A DNA stretch of 11,153 bases from Dipetalonema caudispina (Eukaryota > Nematoda > Chromadorea > Rhabditida > Onchocercidae). The position numbers were made by a program, and so were the translations under genes. The DNA lies in the NCBI GenBank assembly GCA_013365325.1, contig JABVXV010000746.1:1-11153 (forward strand), given 5' to 3'. Under the pieces are notes generated by a model. It was not told the DNA's origin. It searched no databases and worked only from the letters and a program-made list of their open reading frames with translations. Positions 8,010-11,153 of this stretch are shown piece by piece (positions within the stretch are counted from its first letter, which is position 1; the number at the start of each line of letters is the position of its first letter).

Positions 8010-8130
8010 TCAATTTAAAAAAGAATAAAATAGGGGAAAAAAAATGATACTTAAATATTTAATTAAAAATTTTTAATTGAAAATTTGAAACAAATACGAT
8101 AAAACATATTGGAAAGAATGCTAAAATAGC
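8010..8130. promoter_or_regulatory. 5' flank of the acid phosphatase gene
   Basis: About 160 bases lie between the preferred ATG and the stop of the 58-codon frame. It is A/T-rich with no clear TATA box or factor site. A C4 run (TTTTCCCCTATTTTATTC on minus) is the only notable polypyrimidine block. Confidence 0.2.
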
Positions 8131-8307
8131 CTAAAATAATAGAACCAATAATAATATCAAATCCCTATCGTGAATGGATTGAAATGAATGAATGCGAGAC
8201 ATTCTTTGGTCAATTATTTCTTCATCCATGAACTTCTGCCCTCTATAAATGCTTATCCTCTCTCTATCAATCATGTCATCAAACGTGTCACCAATATTTT
8301 CTGTCAT
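8131..8307 (-). CDS. unidentified small open frame, 58 residues
   Basis: ATG at 8305-8307 opens 58 codons ending at TAG. The first 50 residues are highly charged (starts MTENIGDTFDDMIDRER, includes MDEEIIDQRMSRIH) and the last eight are hydrophobic (ILLLVLLF). The codons are mostly purine-first and the segment is less AT-rich than its surroundings, as in real exons. An in-frame TAG stands five codons... just upstream of the ATG, so no longer frame exists without splicing. It lies on the same strand as the acid phosphatase, about 160 bases upstream of its start codon. It could be a small gene, an exon of an upstream gene, or chance. I recognise no family. Confidence 0.35.
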   Translation of the reverse strand: MTENIGDTFDDMIDRERISIYRGQKFMDEEIIDQRMSRIHSFQSIHDRDLILLLVLLF

Positions 8308-8334
8308 ACTTCTCTATCTATGCCCTATGAATGT

Positions 8335-8346
8335 ATACATATGTAT
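8335..8346. promoter_or_regulatory. 12-base perfect palindrome ATACATATGTAT
   Basis: A perfect self-complementary 12-mer 28 bases upstream of the ATG of the 58-codon minus-strand frame, containing the E-box-like CATATG. It could be a protein-binding site, but chance is likely in this composition. Confidence 0.15.
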
Positions 8347-9200
8347 GTATGATATAGAATTACTTAGCATAAATTGGAGAGCTGTAATTAACATCCTATA
8401 ATTGAATATTCATCTCTATATTTGCTAATTATGTTAAAATTTTAACATTAATTATGAACGAAACAAACGGATAAATGTTGAGAAATTAATTAACTAAAAA
8501 TGATTCCTTTTTTAATGAATATATTTGTAACATTTTTCTAAATTACAAACATATTATTAGAAAAAATTTGTTCTTTTTACCACACTTTTTTTTTAAAAAA
8601 CATTTTTTTAACATTACACAATTTTAAAACATTTTTTTTAACATTACACAATTTTAAAACATTTTTTGATATCACATTTCTTTTTTTTTTTTTTTTGAAA
8701 ATATTTATATCACATTTTATTTCAAAAACATTTCTTTTTTTTAACTATTTTTAAATAATACACTTTTTTCCAAGAAATATTTTTCAAGTTATATTGTTTC
8801 GTTTCATATTGCCACAATATTTTTTGATCGTTGATTTATTGCGGTTGAAAATTAATCAAATTATTTCGAAATTATCGTATATCATCATATTTTCAATCTT
8901 TCTAATACTCGAGCAATTTGTTATATACTTGTTATGAGTCTCAGATTGAGACTGAATTTTAAATTATATGGAAAATGCTATTTAAACTTTAGATCAATCT
9001 AAATTGTTAGCAATTTCAAATATTTACCGGAGAATTTTTCTAAGTGAAAAACATTTTTCAGAATTGTTATAATAATCATTCCTAATTTATGGATTAAATT
9101 TCAGCTATTTCTTTTATGCAACATTTTCAGCTTAATGTAGTATTTCATGTTCTATGACCAATTTTGCAAAAATAACATTTACTGAAATGCGAAAATTTTA
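8347..9200. other. AT-rich spacer without a recognisable gene
   Basis: Apart from the tandem repeat and T runs, it holds no open frame worth calling. Several acceptor-like TTTTCAG/TTTCAG sites occur on plus (for example near 9059, 9105 and 9130), which could belong to a plus-strand gene ending in the 9230 frame, but no matching upstream exon is evident. Confidence 0.4.
8597..8680. repeat. tandem repeat, 29-30 base unit, 2.8 copies
   Basis: The units AAAACATTTTTTT-AACATTACACAATTTT occur at 8597-8625 and 8626-8655, with a partial diverged copy to about 8680. A T16 run follows at 8681-8696, and weaker AAAACATTT-type echoes continue to about 8735. Confidence 0.8.
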
Positions 9201-9229
9201 GTGGAAAATAGAAGAGAAAATTTTGCAAC

Positions 9230-9379
9230 ATGTTAATAGGTGATGTAACAGAAATGACATTTTCCGATATTGATTTCGATGATATCAAGCCAATGATTGA
9301 AAAATTTAATGATTTCAGATTTGAATTGTACAAATTACTGTATCAGTATAAAAGTGATAGCATAGAGAGAGAATTATGA
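9230..9379 (+). CDS. unidentified small open frame or terminal exon, 49 residues
   Basis: ATG at 9230 opens 49 codons ending in TGA. The product is acidic and probably helical, starting MLIGDVTEMTFSDIDFDD and containing IEKFNDFRFELYKLLYQY. An acceptor-like AAAATTTTAG ends at 9201, 28 bases before the ATG, and an AATAAA lies at 9421-9426, 42 bases past the stop, so the arrangement fits a compact single-exon gene or a last exon. The antisense frame at 9145-9333 is longer, but it is rich in Ser/Ile/Phe/Asn as expected of the reverse of a charged coding frame. I recognise no family. Confidence 0.4.
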   Translation: MLIGDVTEMTFSDIDFDDIKPMIEKFNDFRFELYKLLYQYKSDSIEREL

Positions 9380-9420
9380 GTTGCTGAGAAAAAAATTGGT
9401 ATAAAAAGAGAATATGTAAA

Positions 9421-9426
9421 AATAAA
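9421..9426 (+). terminator. AATAAA after the 49-codon open frame
   Basis: A perfect poly(A) signal hexamer 42 bases past the TGA of the small plus-strand frame. In DNA this AT-rich such hexamers are common by chance, so its value rests on its position. Confidence 0.3.
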
Positions 9427-9480
9427 TATTTTCATATAAGATTCATCTTCTCATAAAATTTTAAATTTTGTAGCATAGAC

Positions 9481-9672
9481 AGGAATGATAATAATATAAA
9501 AGGAATGACAATGATAGTAGGAAGGGATAGCATTGATAGTGATAATGATGAGAGTGACAAATGTAATATAGTAATGTGGATGATGGTATGAAAAGGATAA
9601 CAATGATAATAATAATGACTGATAACAATAATGATAGGGGTGATGAGAACATTATGATAATAAGGATAGATG
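9481..9672. repeat. degenerate GATA/ATGATA-rich stretch
   Basis: Plus strand is purine-rich with many GATAATGATA, AATGATAG and GGATAG units and almost no C. It is an imperfect microsatellite. The minus strand reads as long low-complexity open frames of His, Tyr, Ile, Ser and Leu, which are artefacts of the repeat. Confidence 0.7.
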
Positions 9673-9731
9673 TATAAAAGGATACTTCGTTTAGTATGAA
9701 GTACCAATAATAGCATAATTTGATATTAGAA

Positions 9732-9960
9732 ATGGAAGAAAATCATTCAATCTATATTGGAATCGATTCCTTCATATATGCTTTACAATAATATCGATTT
9801 GATTGTAAACAGATTGAACAGCTGAATTAAAGATATTTAAATTTATCGACTTTTTTAAATGAAAAACTTTTTTTAAAAAAAGAAGATGAAAATTTTGGAA
9901 ACTTCCAAAAATAAAATCATATCACATTCATAAATTTTGTAAAAAAAATTTTTCTAATTT
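9732..9960. other. no supported gene; short broken plus-strand frame
   Basis: A plus frame begins MEENHSIYIGIDSFIYALQ at 9732 and continues past two stops with RFDCKQIEQLN and FLNEKLFLKKEDENFGNF. The shared frame is suggestive of a decayed exon but is too weak to call. Confidence 0.15.
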
Positions 9961-10113
9961 ATAAGGTAACATATGTAACAATTGATATTGTTGCATTATA
10001 CCTTACTGTGGGTGATGAAGTTGGTATTTTAACTAATCTTATTGATTTTGCATATCCTACTGCTGCTAGTATTACAGCTAGCTTATTGTTTTATAGTTTA
10101 TTGCTCTAATAAA
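9961..10113. other. less AT-rich, coding-like segment open on both strands
   Basis: Plus reads DIVALYLTVGDEVGILTNL then LIDFAYPTAASITAS and stops at TAA. Minus reads LAVILAAVGYAKSIRLVKIP then TSSPTVRYNATIS. Both are open for over 40 codons without an ATG. The segment is clearly richer in G and C than its flanks. The minus reading (hydrophobic helix, basic residues, then a PT turn) loosely recalls the start of MrpF-type antiporter subunits, which would suggest a bacterial, perhaps Wolbachia, remnant. This is a guess by eye. Confidence 0.2.
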
Positions 10114-10512
10114 ATTACTAATTAACATTTTATAACCTGTCAAAGTAGCTAATAATCAAAAAACTTTTGCTTTCCAAGCATTTTTTTTTTTACCATTCAT
10201 CTTTTTCTTACCAAAATAATATTGATATGCATAGCTTAGTTTGATTTTTTTTCGGATAAAGTGGAAAAAAAAATGATTGTAAATTAAGCAATAAAAAAAT
10301 AAAAGAAATTTCTTAATTTTCGTTAAAAAAAAAATGGATATTAAAGGATATTAAAAATAAATAAATGAAGATAGCTTCATGCATTTTTTAAAAAAAAATG
10401 TATTGAATTAATGAAAATAACGAAAGGATTTGTTTCATGTTAAAAATTCCTAAGGTATCTGTTATAATCAATTATGATTACGAAGTATCAAAGAATTTAT
10501 AAACAATAATAA
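10114..10512. other. AT-rich spacer, no gene seen
   Basis: Dominated by A and T runs (for example 10181-10191 and 10325-10334). No supported open frame, RNA gene or repeat array. Confidence 0.45.
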
Positions 10513-10659
10513 CTGTTCTACCTGTTTGAGTATAAATTTCACGATACAGGTAAATGTTTAGAATGGAAATTTTCTAGGCTTTGCATAATTGTTTTCAAAG
10601 GTAAAAGTAATGAATTGGCTATGCTATTGGATACAGTTCAGTTTTCTAATTCTAAGTGA
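10513..10659 (+). other. coding-like open stretch, 48 codons, no start
   Basis: Open from after a TAA (10510-10512) to TGA (10657-10659). It reads FYLFEYKFHDTGKCLEWKF then IIVFKGKSNELAMLLDTV. It is less AT-rich than its surroundings and its codons are mostly purine-first. The VFKGKSNELAMLLD part vaguely recalls an ankyrin helix pair. Donor-like sites CAG/GTAAAT and AAAG/GTAAAA lie inside it. It may be an exon, a relic or chance. Confidence 0.2.
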
Positions 10660-10965
10660 TTCATATGCTAATGCTATTAATGTTATTTTCCCATTTCATT
10701 GGCTAAGGTTCTCTTTTTATTGGTTAATTAAGAGAAATAATAATATGGAATCAACCATTATTAATCCGAATTTTTCAATTTTTTTTTTCAAATGAAAATT
10801 TATAAATATATAAGTATTTATGCGAAGAAATTCCCTTTCTCCAAAACTGAAACATAACTAAAAAACATGCTTTAAGATGATTTCCTTTTTAAAGTGATCC
10901 TGCCCTAAAAATATGATTTCATGATGCAAAACACATTATGGGCACATTAGATAATTGAAAATTAA
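10660..10965. other. AT-rich spacer, no gene seen
   Basis: A plus open frame (10589-10795) overlaps it but is compositionally poor and ends in a Phe-rich low-complexity tail, so it is not called. Nothing else is recognisable. Confidence 0.4.

Positions 10966-11153
<188 letters not shown>

Noticed and set aside
9145..9333. Minus-strand open frame of 62 codons
   Set aside because: Rich in Ser, Ile, Phe and Asn, as expected for the reverse of the charged plus-strand frame at 9230-9379, which is preferred.
9432..9716. Two overlapping minus-strand open frames of 94 and 63 codons
   Set aside because: They are translations of the GATA/ATGATA repeat: low-complexity His/Tyr/Ile/Ser/Leu strings.
10519..10552. 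Seven-base inverted repeat TACCTGT / ACAGGTA
   Set aside because: Too short and A/T-spaced to support a structure or a binding site.
10589..10795. Plus-strand open frame of 68 codons
   Set aside because: Overlaps a more protein-like frame (10513-10659) and ends in a Phe-rich low-complexity tail; no splice or start context.

Overview
The window is strongly AT-rich nuclear eukaryotic DNA. It has split genes with poly-pyrimidine/CAG acceptors, many homopolymer runs and long microsatellites. The one identifiable gene, its intron sizes (about 0.1 to 0.76 kb) and a possible trans-splice acceptor just before its start codon suggest a parasitic nematode, most likely of the filarial/spirurid kind. 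That placement is inference; no rRNA, tRNA or spliced-leader gene is present to confirm it.

The central region (3580-7973, minus strand) holds a complete nine-exon gene for a secretory, membrane-anchored histidine acid phosphatase of 438 residues. All eight junctions were placed by eye. They keep one reading frame and match the family from signal peptide to stop: RHGDRTP catalytic loop, RSTD phosphate-binding arginine, AHDD motif, C-terminal membrane segment and a short tail. The tail carries two DxxLL-type motifs. Introns hold a CA microsatellite, a short tandem repeat and a 24-base A run.

Left flank (1-3579): no gene can be named. The first 2.3 kb contains a degenerate direct-repeat pair (468-588 and 2033-2147), a near-perfect 31-base-arm hairpin (1577-1671), and several stretches on both strands that look like short exons or decayed coding sequence. 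Examples are 941-1291 on plus, with one apparent frameshift, and 15-555 on minus, with in-frame stops. From 2350 to 3560 the DNA is poorer in G and C and holds little beyond a TTA/TTG repeat, a purine-rich stretch and one 52-codon open stretch.

Right flank (7974-11153): a 58-codon open frame on minus (8131-8307) and a 49-codon open frame on plus (9230-9379) look protein-like but match nothing I recognise. Between and beyond them are T-rich tandem repeats, a GATA/ATGATA-rich stretch (9481-9672), two less AT-rich coding-like segments (9961-10113 and 10513-10659), and a long AAT array running off the window end.

No convincing new multi-gene system is visible. The items most worth checking are the hairpin, the two small open frames, and the possible decayed or foreign coding pieces in both flanks.
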